Source: Bacillota bacterium
GTDB taxonomy: Bacteria > Bacillota > Clostridia > Lachnospirales > Lachnospiraceae
Direction: 5' to 3'
DNA: 41,233 bases
Assembly: GCA_023420935.1 (NCBI GenBank)
Contig: JAEZUR010000167.1
Coordinates: forward strand, 1-41,233
In this document: in pieces, positions 8,915 through 17,871 of the stretch
How positions within the stretch are numbered: position 1 is the first letter of the stretch
How the letters are laid out: every line of letters begins with the position of its first letter
Notes under the pieces: generated by a model
What the model was told of the DNA's origin: nothing
Databases searched by the model: none
The model's input: the letters and a program-made list of their open reading frames with translations, nothing else
Program-made: the position numbers and the translations under genes

Positions 8915-10270
8915 ATGTTAAAGAATGCATTACCTAAAATAGCGACACCATTACCAGGACCAAAAGCGAAGGAAATCATTGAACGTAGAGCACAAGCTAT
9001 GCCAGATGCGATCAAATGTGTATATCCATGTGTAATTAGTCGAGGGGAAGGAGCCATGTTGGAAGATGTAGACGGTAATATTTTTCTCGATTGGGTTGGT
9101 GGAGTTGGTGTTCTAAACATCGGTTATAGTCATCCAGAACTGATTGAAGCTGTAAAAGAACAGTCAGAAAAATATTTCCATGCAATGATGAATATCGTTA
9201 CCCATGAAGGCTATATCAAGCTGGCTGAAAAAATGAATGAAATCGTACCGGTTAAGGGAAAGATTAGAAAAACAATGTTTGCTAATTCAGGTGCGGAAGC
9301 GGATGAGAATGCAGTTAAAATTGCAAAATCTTATACAAAAAGACCAAACATCATTGTTTTTTCAGGAGCATTTCATGGAAGAACATTATTAACATCTTGT
9401 ATGACCTCAAAAAAAGCATATGCTTCCGGCATCGGTCCATTTCCAGATGGCGTATATCGAGCAGAGTTTCCTTATCTATACCGTGCACCAAAGGGATATA
9501 CAGAGGAAGAAGCTATTGCTTTCTACATTGAAAAGTTGCATAAGGTATTTGAGGAAGCGTCACCATTAGAGTACATCGCTGGAATTGTTGTTGAACCGGT
9601 ACAAGGAGAAGGCGGATTCGTTCCTGCTCCAATTGAATGGGTGAAGGCAGTAAGACAAATCTGTGATGAGAATGGAATTCTTCTTATCGCAGATGAGGTA
9701 CAAACAGGATTTGCCAGGTCGGGTAAAATGTTTGTATCAAACTATTGGGAAGAAGCCGGATGTGCACCTGATATCATCACTACTGCAAAATCAATAGCAG
9801 GTGGGGTTCCGCTAAGTGCCATTACTGCAAGGGAAGAGATTTTTGATCATATCAAAGTGGGCATTATTGGTGGAACTTACGGGGGGAATCCTCTTGCATG
9901 TGCATCTGCGTTAAAAGTAATTGAAGTCATTGAACGTGAGAATCTATGCCAACGCTCTTTGGAAATAGCTAAGAAATGCACAGATAGATTCCTCGGATGG
10001 AAAGAAAAATATGAGGAGGTTGGTGATGTCCGTGGAATTGGTTGCATGATGGGAATAGAGTTTGTAACTGATAAACAAAGTAAAGCACCTAACCAGCAAT
10101 TAGTTTCTGATATTGTCATAGAGGCGACGAAACAAGGTCTTCTTGTCGAGAGTGCAGGCGTATATTCCAATGTGATTCGATTCTTGTGTCCACTGGTTGT
10201 AACGGATGAGCAACTGGAATGTGGATTACAGATTCTAGAGGCAGCAATTGATACATGTAGAATAAAGTAA
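8915..10270 (+). CDS. gabT: 4-aminobutyrate (GABA) aminotransferase, class III, PLP-dependent
   Basis: The start at 8915 is 9 bases from AGGAG; an ATG at 8909 is too close. The 451-residue protein follows GabT closely: LPGPKAKEIIERR at the N-terminus, GVGVLNIGYSHPE, ANSGAEADENAVKIA for phosphate binding, FSGAFHGRT, then LLIADEVQTGFARSGK with the PLP-contacting Asp, and TTAKSIAGG with the Schiff-base lysine near residue 292. It converts GABA plus 2-oxoglutarate to succinate semialdehyde plus glutamate in the cytoplasm. It lies between the transporter and the dehydrogenase that would consume its product. A related omega-amino acid is possible, but the neighbour supports GABA. Confidence 0.88.
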   Translation: MLKNALPKIATPLPGPKAKEIIERRAQAMPDAIKCVYPCVISRGEGAMLEDVDGNIFLDWVGGVGVLNIGYSHPELIEAVKEQSEKYFHAMMNIVTHEGYIKLAEKMNEIVPVKGKIRKTMFANSGAEADENAVKIAKSYTKRPNIIVFSGAFHGRTLLTSCMTSKKAYASGIGPFPDGVYRAEFPYLYRAPKGYTEEEAIAFYIEKLHKVFEEASPLEYIAGIVVEPVQGEGGFVPAPIEWVKAVRQICDENGILLIADEVQTGFARSGKMFVSNYWEEAGCAPDIITTAKSIAGGVPLSAITAREEIFDHIKVGIIGGTYGGNPLACASALKVIEVIERENLCQRSLEIAKKCTDRFLGWKEKYEEVGDVRGIGCMMGIEFVTDKQSKAPNQQLVSDIVIEATKQGLLVESAGVYSNVIRFLCPLVVTDEQLECGLQILEAAIDTCRIK

Positions 10271-10319
10271 TATAAATGATGACGTAAATTACATAGAGAT
10301 GATTAGGATAGGAGTAGCT

Positions 10320-11435
10320 ATGGAACAGTTTCGATTAAAGACAACAATTCAGATGTTCAACAATTGCAAAGAATTTTGTGAGAGCTTTCAGATAACGGAG
10401 GATGATTTAATTATCACCAGTGGAAACATTTATACAAATTATCTGAAGGGGCTAACGAAAAAAGCAAAGGTGGTAAACTTAAGAGAATATGGGAAAGGGG
10501 AACCCAATGACCTTATGGTGGAAGCAATTTTAAAGGACATAAAGGATATCTCCTATCAACGTGTTTTTGGCATTGGCGGTGGTTCAATCCTTGATGTTGC
10601 TAAACTTTTTGCACTTAAGAACTTATCTCCTGTACAAGAGTTGTTTGAACATAAGCTTCCAATCATCAAGGAAAAAGAATTGATTATGATACCGACTACT
10701 TGCGGAACTGGCAGTGAGGTTACGAACATTTCTATCTTAGAATTGTTAGGAAAGAAGACAAAAATGGGTTTAGCTGTGGATGAATTATTTGCAGATTATG
10801 CGGTACTAATTCCAGAACTACTAGAGACACTCCCTTTTCAAAGCTTTGCAACTAGCTCAATTGATGCATTCATTCATGCCATAGAATCTTATTTGTCACC
10901 AAAAGCCAATGCTTTTACACAAATGTATTCAAAAAAAGCGATGGAATTAATACTTAACGGGTATAAAACCATAGCTGTGAATGGGGAACAGGCAAGACTG
11001 CCAATTATGATGGAATTTCTTCTTGCAAGTACCTATGGAGGTATTGCGTTTGGTAACGCTGGATGTGCTGCCGTTCATGCACTTAGTTATCCATTGGGAG
11101 CATATTTTCACATTGCACATGGGGAATCTAATTATGCCATTTTTAATGGAGTATTTGAGAAATATATGAAGATTGCGCCAGATGGGAAGATAAAAGAGCT
11201 AAATGAATTTCTTTCAGAAATATTAGAATGTAAGTCAGAGGATTTATATCAGAAAATGGAAAAGTTATTTGATGTTATTCTACGGAAAAAGTCTCTTCGT
11301 AGTTATGGAGTTACGTTAGAAAAACTAGAAGAATTTGCAGACTCAGTAACAATGAATCAAACTCGTTTATTATCAAATAATTATGTTGAACTGTCGAGAG
11401 CAGATATTTATGAGATTTATCGTTCTGTATATTAG
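10320..11435 (+). CDS. 4hbD: 4-hydroxybutyrate dehydrogenase, iron-containing alcohol dehydrogenase family
   Basis: From the ATG at 10320 (AGGAG at 10310-10314) the product is 371 residues, the length I recall for the Clostridium kluyveri enzyme, and similar to it from memory in several blocks (IPTTCGTGSEVTN, FATSSIDAFIHAIESYLSP, HALSYPLGAYFHIAHGE). GIGGGSILDVAK is the NAD site; the His residues of the last two blocks are iron ligands. It reduces succinate semialdehyde to 4-hydroxybutyrate with NADH and so regenerates NAD during GABA fermentation. It follows gabT by 49 bases and ends the operon at a terminator. Confidence 0.85.
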   Translation: MEQFRLKTTIQMFNNCKEFCESFQITEDDLIITSGNIYTNYLKGLTKKAKVVNLREYGKGEPNDLMVEAILKDIKDISYQRVFGIGGGSILDVAKLFALKNLSPVQELFEHKLPIIKEKELIMIPTTCGTGSEVTNISILELLGKKTKMGLAVDELFADYAVLIPELLETLPFQSFATSSIDAFIHAIESYLSPKANAFTQMYSKKAMELILNGYKTIAVNGEQARLPIMMEFLLASTYGGIAFGNAGCAAVHALSYPLGAYFHIAHGESNYAIFNGVFEKYMKIAPDGKIKELNEFLSEILECKSEDLYQKMEKLFDVILRKKSLRSYGVTLEKLEEFADSVTMNQTRLLSNNYVELSRADIYEIYRSVY

Positions 11436-11486
11436 AATTTTACAACAAAACCACACAAAGTTATAGAAACTTAAAGTTTTATTTTT

Positions 11487-11533
11487 GAGCTTGTTCAAGA
11501 GCACATAGTTAGCATCTTGAGTAAGCTCTTTTT
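11487..11533 (+). terminator. Terminator of the GABA catabolic operon
   Basis: Left arm 11487-11500 (GAGCTTGTTCAAGA) pairs with 11515-11528 apart from a two-base mismatch. Five T follow. Confidence 0.8.
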
Positions 11534-11571
11534 ATTGTTCTATAGAAGGATTCTAAAAAATATCAAAGTGA

Positions 11572-11630
11572 TTGACTTTTAAAACTTACAAGTGTAATAT
11601 AATAATTATTACACTTGTAAGTTTTAAAAG
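11572..11630 (+). promoter_or_regulatory. PBP promoter embedded in a perfect 24-bp inverted repeat (BlaI-type operator)
   Basis: TTGACT at 11572-11577 and TAATAT at 11595-11600 (17-base spacer) form the promoter. Arms 11576-11599 and 11607-11630 are perfect reverse complements around a 7-base centre that overlaps the -10 box. Each arm holds the 12-mer TTACAAGTGTAA or its complement. The same core lies at 16839-16850 in the blaI promoter. TACA/TGTA dyads are the known target of BlaI/MecI dimers, so a BlaI-bound repeat would cover the RNA polymerase site. Confidence 0.85.
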
Positions 11631-11649
11631 AAAGGAAAGAAATCTGATC

Positions 11650-14541
11650 ATGTTTAATAGAATAAAAGAAATTGTTAAATCAATTCACATTTCGAGAATA
11701 ATGATTCAAGGTGCTATATTTGTATTTTTATTTTCAATTCTAATTTATCGTTTATTTTATTTACAAGTCAAAAATGGTGTGAATATAGGAGCTAGTTCTG
11801 TGCAATCTACCAATAAACAGCGCGCGATTAAAAATACAAGAGGAAATATTTATGATAGAAATGGAAATATATTAGCTAGAAGTCGATTAGCGTTTAATAT
11901 AACAATTGAAGATAATGGTGAATATGTGACTGCAAGGGAGAAACAGTTAACGTTAAACAGTATTGCTTATCGAATTATTAGAAAAGTGAATTCAAATCAG
12001 GAAACACTTAATAATGAACTTAAAATATCTATAGATGAAAGTGGAAACTATTGTTTCAACATTAAGGGAGTAGCTTTAGACCGATTTCGGGCAGATATAT
12101 ATGGCAAAGTAAAGATAGATGATATGACAGAAGAAGAAGCATCCGCAACCGCTGAGGATATTATTAAGTATTTGTGTAGTGAGAATAAATTTGCACTTTA
12201 TCAAGAAAAGGAAGAGAAATATACAGATGCTGAATTAGAGCAATATCAACTTTCTAGCCAATATACTAAGCTAGAGATTTTAAATATTATAGGTATTCGT
12301 TATATGCTATCGCTACATTCATTTCAAAGGTATTTGCCAATAACTGTAGCAACTGATGTCTCAGAAGAAACGGTATCTTATATACTTGAAAATGAGGATT
12401 GCCTACCAGGAGTAGATATCACTGAGGATAGTATTCGCATTTATGAAGGCGGTGAATCCTTTGCTCATATACTTGGTTATACTGGTATAATCTCATCGGA
12501 AGAATTAGAAGAGTTGAAGCAACAAAATGCCAATTACTCAGAAACATCCATTGTTGGAAAAACAGGGATAGAGCAATTTATGGAAAATACATTACAGGGT
12601 ACAGACGGTAAGGAAGAACTATATGTTAATAATGTTGGAAAAATTCTAGAGAAAAGTGATGATATAGTAGAACCTATCGCAGGAAATGATGTATATCTTA
12701 GCATTGATAAGGATTTGCAGATAGCCACATATAAAATATTAGAACAGCAGATTGCAGGTATTTTAGTGGCAAATATATCAAATATAAATGAGTTTGATAA
12801 GTCACATGTCCAGGATGCATCTGATATTTTGATTCCAATTAATGATGTGTATTATGCGTTATTGAATAATGATATTATTAATATTAATCATTTTGAAGAA
12901 AAAGATGCTACTGAAGTAGAGAAGAAGATAAGAGAAAAATTTATAGATACGCAAAAACGTGTTTTAGATGAAATTTCTGGAACGTTGATAGATGATGCAA
13001 GAGTTTATAAAGATTTAGATAGTGAATTGCAGGAATATCATAGATATATTGTTGATGAAATACTCCCTAATGATTTAGGTTGTCTTAATGAAACTGCTAT
13101 TGATAAAGATGATGAAATATATATAGCATGGACATCAACTGGAACAATTAGTCTTAAAGATTACATAGCTTATGCAATCGATAAAAGATGGATTGATATA
13201 TCAAAACTTCCTACAAAGTTAACGTATTTAGATTCTGAACAGGCAAATCAGTTAGTGAACAAAGAAATTATTAAGCAATTAGAATTAGATAAAGAATTTG
13301 GCAAAAAAATATACCGATCTATGCTGCGTAATAATGAAATAACTGGTGTAGAAATATGTCGGCTTTTGTATGAGCAAGGGGTATTATCAAAAAGTGATAC
13401 AGAGTATGATGCACTGCTAAGTGGTAAGATTAATTCTTATGAATTTATTGTAAATAAAATTAGAAATTTAGAAATCACACCGGCCCAATTAGCGTTAGAC
13501 CCATGTTCAGGTTCCGTAGTTATTGTACAACCACAAACAGGCGACGTGCTAGCATGTGTAACATATCCAGGTTATGATAATAACCGTCTTGCTAATAAGA
13601 TGGATAGTCAGTATTATAATCAACTTATAAACGATTTATCATTGCCATTATATAACCGTGCAACACAGCAATTGACAGCACCCGGTTCTACGTTTAAGCC
13701 GATTACAGCAATCGCAGGATTGCAAGAACAGGTAATTAGTTCAAATACAAGTGTTTATTGTGATGGGGTATTTGATAAAGTGCAGCCCAAACTTCATTGT
13801 TGGAACAGGAATGGACACGGAGAAGTCTTATCTGTTACAAATGCACTTAAGAATTCCTGTAATGATTATTTTTGCGAGTTATCATATCGTATGGGTATGG
13901 TAGGGAATTCTCAATATTCAGAAAGGCAGGCATTACAATATTTACAGACCTATGCTAAACTTTTTGATTTAGATAAAAAGTCTGGAATTGAATTAACCGA
14001 ATCGAAACCGCACATTACGGATCAGTATGCTATCCCATCTTCTATAGGTCAAGGTACACATAATTATACCACTATACAATTAGCCAGATACGTAACCACA
14101 TTGGCAACTAGTGGGACGAGTTATCATTTGTCTTTATTGAATAAAGTGTTAGATTCGGATGGAACAACAATCGAAAAATACTCATCCTGTATACAAAGCA
14201 AGATTGAGCTACCATCAAGAACTTGGAGTGATATTCGTTTGGGTATGCAGCAGGTAGTGGAAAATAATAACATGATGAAAGATCTAAAAATTAGTGCAGT
14301 GGGGAAAACTGGGACTGCCGAAGAAGTCAAAACAAGACCCAATCATGGTTTATTTATTGGGTATGCACCAATGGAAGAACCAGAACTCGCGATAGCTGTC
14401 CGTATAGCAAATGGTTATAGTTCTGGAAATGCTGCAGCAGTTGCAAAAGATGTTTTTAATTATTATTTTGAGTTAGAAGAGAGAGCTTCAATTTTAACAG
14501 GATCTGCATCCCAAGCATCCAGTAATGCACATATTGATTAA
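11650..14541 (+). CDS. Class B penicillin-binding protein (transpeptidase), BlaI-regulated
   Basis: The ATG at 11650 gives 963 residues; the in-frame start at 11572 lies on the -35 box. One N-terminal membrane anchor (about 14-37) precedes the PBP dimer domain (NTRGNIYDRNGNILARS) and the transpeptidase. Active-site motifs are STFK (Ser 680), SCN (736-738) and KTGTAE (Lys 886). This is a D,D-transpeptidase acting outside the membrane. It is long for a PBP2: a large insertion around residues 360-610 separates the dimer part from the catalytic core, as in several clostridial homologues. With its operator it may be a low-affinity, beta-lactam-inducible PBP, analogous to MecA; affinity cannot be read from sequence. 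Confidence 0.9.
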   Translation: MFNRIKEIVKSIHISRIMIQGAIFVFLFSILIYRLFYLQVKNGVNIGASSVQSTNKQRAIKNTRGNIYDRNGNILARSRLAFNITIEDNGEYVTAREKQLTLNSIAYRIIRKVNSNQETLNNELKISIDESGNYCFNIKGVALDRFRADIYGKVKIDDMTEEEASATAEDIIKYLCSENKFALYQEKEEKYTDAELEQYQLSSQYTKLEILNIIGIRYMLSLHSFQRYLPITVATDVSEETVSYILENEDCLPGVDITEDSIRIYEGGESFAHILGYTGIISSEELEELKQQNANYSETSIVGKTGIEQFMENTLQGTDGKEELYVNNVGKILEKSDDIVEPIAGNDVYLSIDKDLQIATYKILEQQIAGILVANISNINEFDKSHVQDASDILIPINDVYYALLNNDIININHFEEKDATEVEKKIREKFIDTQKRVLDEISGTLIDDARVYKDLDSELQEYHRYIVDEILPNDLGCLNETAIDKDDEIYIAWTSTGTISLKDYIAYAIDKRWIDISKLPTKLTYLDSEQANQLVNKEIIKQLELDKEFGKKIYRSMLRNNEITGVEICRLLYEQGVLSKSDTEYDALLSGKINSYEFIVNKIRNLEITPAQLALDPCSGSVVIVQPQTGDVLACVTYPGYDNNRLANKMDSQYYNQLINDLSLPLYNRATQQLTAPGSTFKPITAIAGLQEQVISSNTSVYCDGVFDKVQPKLHCWNRNGHGEVLSVTNALKNSCNDYFCELSYRMGMVGNSQYSERQALQYLQTYAKLFDLDKKSGIELTESKPHITDQYAIPSSIGQGTHNYTTIQLARYVTTLATSGTSYHLSLLNKVLDSDGTTIEKYSSCIQSKIELPSRTWSDIRLGMQQVVENNNMMKDLKISAVGKTGTAEEVKTRPNHGLFIGYAPMEEPELAIAVRIANGYSSGNAAAVAKDVFNYYFELEERASILTGSASQASSNAHID

Positions 14542-14576
14542 TTTATTATAATACGTGTTCGAAGATTAACGAATAA

Positions 14577-14628
14577 GGGACTGTCCCAAGATAGCAATTA
14601 TAATACTATTTTGGAACAGCCCCCTTTT
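14577..14628. terminator. Terminator between convergent PBP and blaR1 genes
   Basis: A long imperfect stem: 14577-14594 pairs with CTATTTTGGAACAGCCCC ending near 14624, with G-T pairs, followed by TTTT. It may work in both directions. Confidence 0.7.
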
Positions 14629-14631
14629 ATA

Positions 14632-16434
14632 CTATTTAGAAGAATAAATGTTTTTATCATTTAAGATAGATAATGTAATCTTTGCAGCGGTAATGCCATT
14701 ACAAAAATCATCATTCTGAATGTTTGTCGCAAAGAAATAAGTCTTTCCACTGTTTTCAACATATCCGATAAACCATCCATTTATATTTTTCCCATTTACA
14801 TTACCAGTACCTGTTTTACCTGAAAGAAGTGTGCCGTTTGATTCTGATAATAGCAATGTATCTTTTACAGTTTGGATGTTTTCCTTTTGAAAACCAAATT
14901 GATTGGAATAAAATGCTTTTAATAAATCCACCTGTTCAATGGGTGAAATCTTTAAAGAAGACTGCATCCAATAATCTGAGCTACCACCTGAAAGGTCGTA
15001 ATTTCCATAATCAATTTTCTTAAAATAAGACTTTAAGTTTGAAAAGCCAATTTCCGAGTCTAAATTTTGAAAATACCAGGTAACTGAGTTTTTCATGGCT
15101 GAGAATAGATCTTGATTTTTATTCCAAGAATCATAAGGATAATCGATCCCATTCCAATTTAGCGTTGAATTTTCTTTCGAGATAGTACCAGTTTCAAGAC
15201 CATACAATGCACTATAAATCTTGTAAGTGGAATCTGGTGAAGTTCGTTCTATACTTTTATCCCTGTTGTAAATATAGTACTGATCAGCGTCACTATCATA
15301 CAATACGAAACTCCCTGTAAATCCATAAAAGTAAGAACTTAAGTCTTCATAAGTTGTTTTATAATTTGTAAAATTATAATTTTGATCTGTATTTGCTCTT
15401 ACTGAAAGTATTGGAGTACTTCCTAACACAATTACGCCAATTACGATAAAAATGATATTACTTTTAATTTTCATCCACCTTGATTCAGCATGAAATGAAG
15501 CGATTTTTAAAATACGTTTCTTTATTTGTTTATTGTGACCACCCATATCTGAAATAGGAGTAAACGAGGAGGAGAGTAATATCTTATCAGCAAAATTTAT
15601 AATTGTATTACCATATTCTACATAATTATCTTCATCAAGCATATTTAATACAGAAATGTCACACGCAATTTCTCGGTCTGTCCTCATTTCTTTTAAAGCA
15701 TACCAAACAAGCGGATGAAACCAATATAGTATTTGGAATATACACATTGCATAGTTGATTAATATATCTTTATGCTTGTAATGCTGTAATTCATGAAGAA
15801 ATATATATCGGATATCATTTTGCGAGAAACCTGATGTGGTATTATCTGGTAGAATTACACAGGGTTTAAAGACTCCGAATGTAATCGGTGTCTCGATTAA
15901 CGAAGAACGGTGCAATAAAATATTCCGTTTAATTCCAATATTTTTCTTACAGTGTTCAAATAAAATAATAATTTCGCTATCATCAATTACATGAGAGTTT
16001 TTTTTAATTTTTCTAATTTTGCTACTACAATAAAATGTTAAAATGGACATGGTGATAATTCCAATAAACCATACTGACAATAAAAAATTGTTAATATATT
16101 TAGGGGTTACTCTACTAACAGACACCGAAAAATCCTGAAGCCAAGATGAATTATAAATGATATTATAGTGATTTTTATTTATTGTTAAGGAACTTGCTGC
16201 GCCATTGTTATTATCATTAAAATCTGCTATCCAGCTATAAATAGTTGATAAATCATAAGAATTAACAGATATAAATGGTATTATTAGCATAAATAAAAAA
16301 AGGAACCATATATAATATTGGTATTTTACCGAAATATGGTTTTTAAATAGTTTCTTCATAAGTAAAATGCCAATAATTAATAAGGATAATACCATACTGC
16401 TTAATATAAAACGGATGTAGAATGGAGTATACAT
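14632..16434 (-). CDS. blaR1: BlaR1/MecR1-type beta-lactam sensor, M56 metallopeptidase
   Basis: A 600-residue membrane protein. Hydrophobic helices lie near 8-25, 38-55, 108-130 and 325-345. The zinc motif HELQHYKHKD (His 214) is in the cytoplasmic M56 domain. The C-terminal extracellular sensor resembles class D beta-lactamases: STYK with acylated Ser 402 and Lys 405, YGN-like NYGNYDLSGG, and KTG at 540-542 followed by NGWFIGYVE. Acylation outside activates the protease inside, which removes BlaI. It starts directly after the blaI stop (TAAATG). The target gene here is a PBP rather than a beta-lactamase, which is more like MecR1. Start, length and motif order are all normal. Confidence 0.93.
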   Translation of the reverse strand: MYTPFYIRFILSSMVLSLLIIGILLMKKLFKNHISVKYQYYIWFLFLFMLIIPFISVNSYDLSTIYSWIADFNDNNNGAASSLTINKNHYNIIYNSSWLQDFSVSVSRVTPKYINNFLLSVWFIGIITMSILTFYCSSKIRKIKKNSHVIDDSEIIILFEHCKKNIGIKRNILLHRSSLIETPITFGVFKPCVILPDNTTSGFSQNDIRYIFLHELQHYKHKDILINYAMCIFQILYWFHPLVWYALKEMRTDREIACDISVLNMLDEDNYVEYGNTIINFADKILLSSSFTPISDMGGHNKQIKKRILKIASFHAESRWMKIKSNIIFIVIGVIVLGSTPILSVRANTDQNYNFTNYKTTYEDLSSYFYGFTGSFVLYDSDADQYYIYNRDKSIERTSPDSTYKIYSALYGLETGTISKENSTLNWNGIDYPYDSWNKNQDLFSAMKNSVTWYFQNLDSEIGFSNLKSYFKKIDYGNYDLSGGSSDYWMQSSLKISPIEQVDLLKAFYSNQFGFQKENIQTVKDTLLLSESNGTLLSGKTGTGNVNGKNINGWFIGYVENSGKTYFFATNIQNDDFCNGITAAKITLSILNDKNIYSSK

Positions 16435-16821
16435 TTAACTGTCTCCTTTCTTACACCTTTCAGCTAAGATATTTCGCAAAGCAAGAATATCTTTTTCTGA
16501 TAATTTATCATTCTCTAAAAAATTCAAGACCATAGAATTAAGTGTTCCGTTATAAAAACGATTCAAAAAAGAATTACTTTCACGGTCAATATATTCTTCT
16601 TTTTGTACCAGGGGGGTATATACAAACACTCTGCTGTTCTTTTCATAAGTCAAAGCACCTTTTTTTACTAAACGCAATAACATAGTTTGAATTGTTTTAG
16701 GATTCCATTTGCTTGTTTTAGTGAGTTTATCAATAACCTCATTCGTACTAATGGGTGCATAGTTCCATACAATCTTCATGACTTCAAATTCAGCTTCTGA
16801 AATTTGTGGTAAACTCTTCAT
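16435..16821 (-). CDS. blaI: BlaI/MecI/CopY-family repressor
   Basis: Starting at MKSLPQISEAEFEVMKIVW (ATG 16821, GGAGGG just upstream) the product is 128 residues, normal for BlaI. The upstream in-frame start at 16872 lies inside the promoter and is rejected. The winged helix includes STNEVIDKLTKTSKWNPKTIQTMLLRLVKKGALTYEK, and a C-terminal dimerisation helix carries SEKDILALRNILAE. It represses its own operon and the PBP gene through TTACAAGTGTAA dyads and is inactivated by BlaR1 when beta-lactam is present. The usual cleavage site near the middle (around SNSFLNRFYNG) is present as a hydrophobic stretch, though I cannot place the exact bond. Confidence 0.93.
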   Translation of the reverse strand: MKSLPQISEAEFEVMKIVWNYAPISTNEVIDKLTKTSKWNPKTIQTMLLRLVKKGALTYEKNSRVFVYTPLVQKEEYIDRESNSFLNRFYNGTLNSMVLNFLENDKLSEKDILALRNILAERCKKGDS

Positions 16822-16838
16822 ATGATCCCTCCTTGCAC

Positions 16839-16886
16839 TTACACTTGTAATATATAAATTATAATCATACATTCACAGGTTGTCAA
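16839..16886 (-). promoter_or_regulatory. blaI-blaR1 promoter with BlaI operator core
   Basis: On the minus strand TTGACA (16886-16881), a 17-base spacer and TATAAT (16863-16858) form a perfect promoter. TTACAAGTGTAA (16850-16839) lies just downstream of the -10 box, matching each arm of the PBP operator. One dyad here against two at the PBP promoter suggests tighter repression of the PBP. Confidence 0.85.
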
Positions 16887-17052
16887 TTGTTAATCTACTA
16901 GTATTGGATAATTGCTTAAAAATCTAATTTAAATTTAAGAAGATTTAAACCTGACTCTAAATTTTTTAATCTTTACATACTGTATAATATTCACGACTAC
17001 TAATACGATACACGGTCAGAAAAAAATTAGGTACATTGATAATAAATATCTT
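16887..17052. other. Intergenic gap between blaI and NfeD promoters
   Basis: The 359-base gap 16822-17180 holds the blaI promoter on one side and the NfeD promoter on the other. The middle is AT-rich, with no open frame. It contains an isolated TATAAT at 16983-16988 without a convincing -35 box. Confidence 0.5.
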
Positions 17053-17081
17053 TTGATAGGAAAGGAAAATAATGGTATAAT
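17053..17081 (+). promoter_or_regulatory. Promoter of the NfeD-flotillin operon
   Basis: TTGATA (17053-17058), a 17-base spacer and TATAAT (17076-17081), with an extended TG at 17073-17074. Nothing like the GTAAAC/CGTA pattern of a SigW promoter was recognised. Confidence 0.8.
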
Positions 17082-17180
17082 CTAATGAGGCGTATAAGGT
17101 ATTACGTTGTTGGGTTATTAACAGTCTAATAAAGACTGGTTATTCGACTATGAAAAGATATTACAAGGGGGGTGTTTTAT

Positions 17181-17846
17181 ATGATGACGATATATTTATG
17201 TTTTCTTGCGGGAGGTGCAGTACTACCATTTATTAATTTTATCTTTGGAGCACTGAGTGATGGGTTCGGTGGAGACGTTGATACCGATGTTAATCTTGAT
17301 GTTGATTCACATACAGACTTGGACTTAGGAATCGGAAGTGAAACTCATACAGAGATTACTTCCGGTTCAGATGTTGGTACCAATACCGGGATGGAGATAG
17401 AAACTGGTGGTAATACCATGTTTTCACTTGGATTAGTTCCAACTTCACTATTGGCACTTTCAGCACTTTCAATTGCCTTTGGAGCTGTAGGTGGGCTTAT
17501 GTCTTATTCGGGAAAAAGTGCTGTAATCACCTTTGTGGTTGCAATCATTGCCGGCTATATAGCATCAGTTGTTGTACAAACTATTCTAAAAACTTTAAAG
17601 AATGTTCAAAAACGGAGCTATGGAATTGATGAAAATGTTTTACTTCTTTATGACGGTAAGGTGATAGATACTATACTGCCGGGGCAATTAGGTACGGTAA
17701 GCTTTAACACTCTGGAAAATGTAATGGTTAGTTATCCAGCAAGATGTATCGACGAAAGTATGAGACTTGAAACTGGTAGAATCGTCAAGGCAATCCAGCT
17801 AAAAAATGGCATCGTCATCGTGGAAGCCAAAAATAAGTATGAATAA
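17181..17846 (+). CDS. NfeD-like/YuaF-type membrane protein
   Basis: The ATG at 17181 follows AAGGGGGG by 8 bases; a GTG at 17172 overlaps that site. The 221-residue protein has an N-terminal helix (MMTIYLCFLAGGAVLPFINFIF). An acidic, Thr/Asp-rich loop follows (about 30-75: DVDTDVNLDVDSHTD and similar), then two helices (about 84-108 and 115-135). The C-terminal beta-rich domain (YGIDENVLLLYDGKVIDTILPGQLGTVSF) fits the NfeD/YuaF OB-fold. The partner flotillin gene follows 25 bases downstream, as in the Bacillus subtilis yuaF-floT operon. The acidic loop between helices is longer than I expect for YuaF. Confidence 0.75.
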   Translation: MMTIYLCFLAGGAVLPFINFIFGALSDGFGGDVDTDVNLDVDSHTDLDLGIGSETHTEITSGSDVGTNTGMEIETGGNTMFSLGLVPTSLLALSALSIAFGAVGGLMSYSGKSAVITFVVAIIAGYIASVVVQTILKTLKNVQKRSYGIDENVLLLYDGKVIDTILPGQLGTVSFNTLENVMVSYPARCIDESMRLETGRIVKAIQLKNGIVIVEAKNKYE

Positions 17847-17871
17847 TTAGTTAATGCAAGGAGTATAAAAA

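Noticed and set aside
11572..11649. Longer PBP start upstream of 11650
   Set aside because: That TTG is the -35 box of the promoter, so it cannot be in the transcript.
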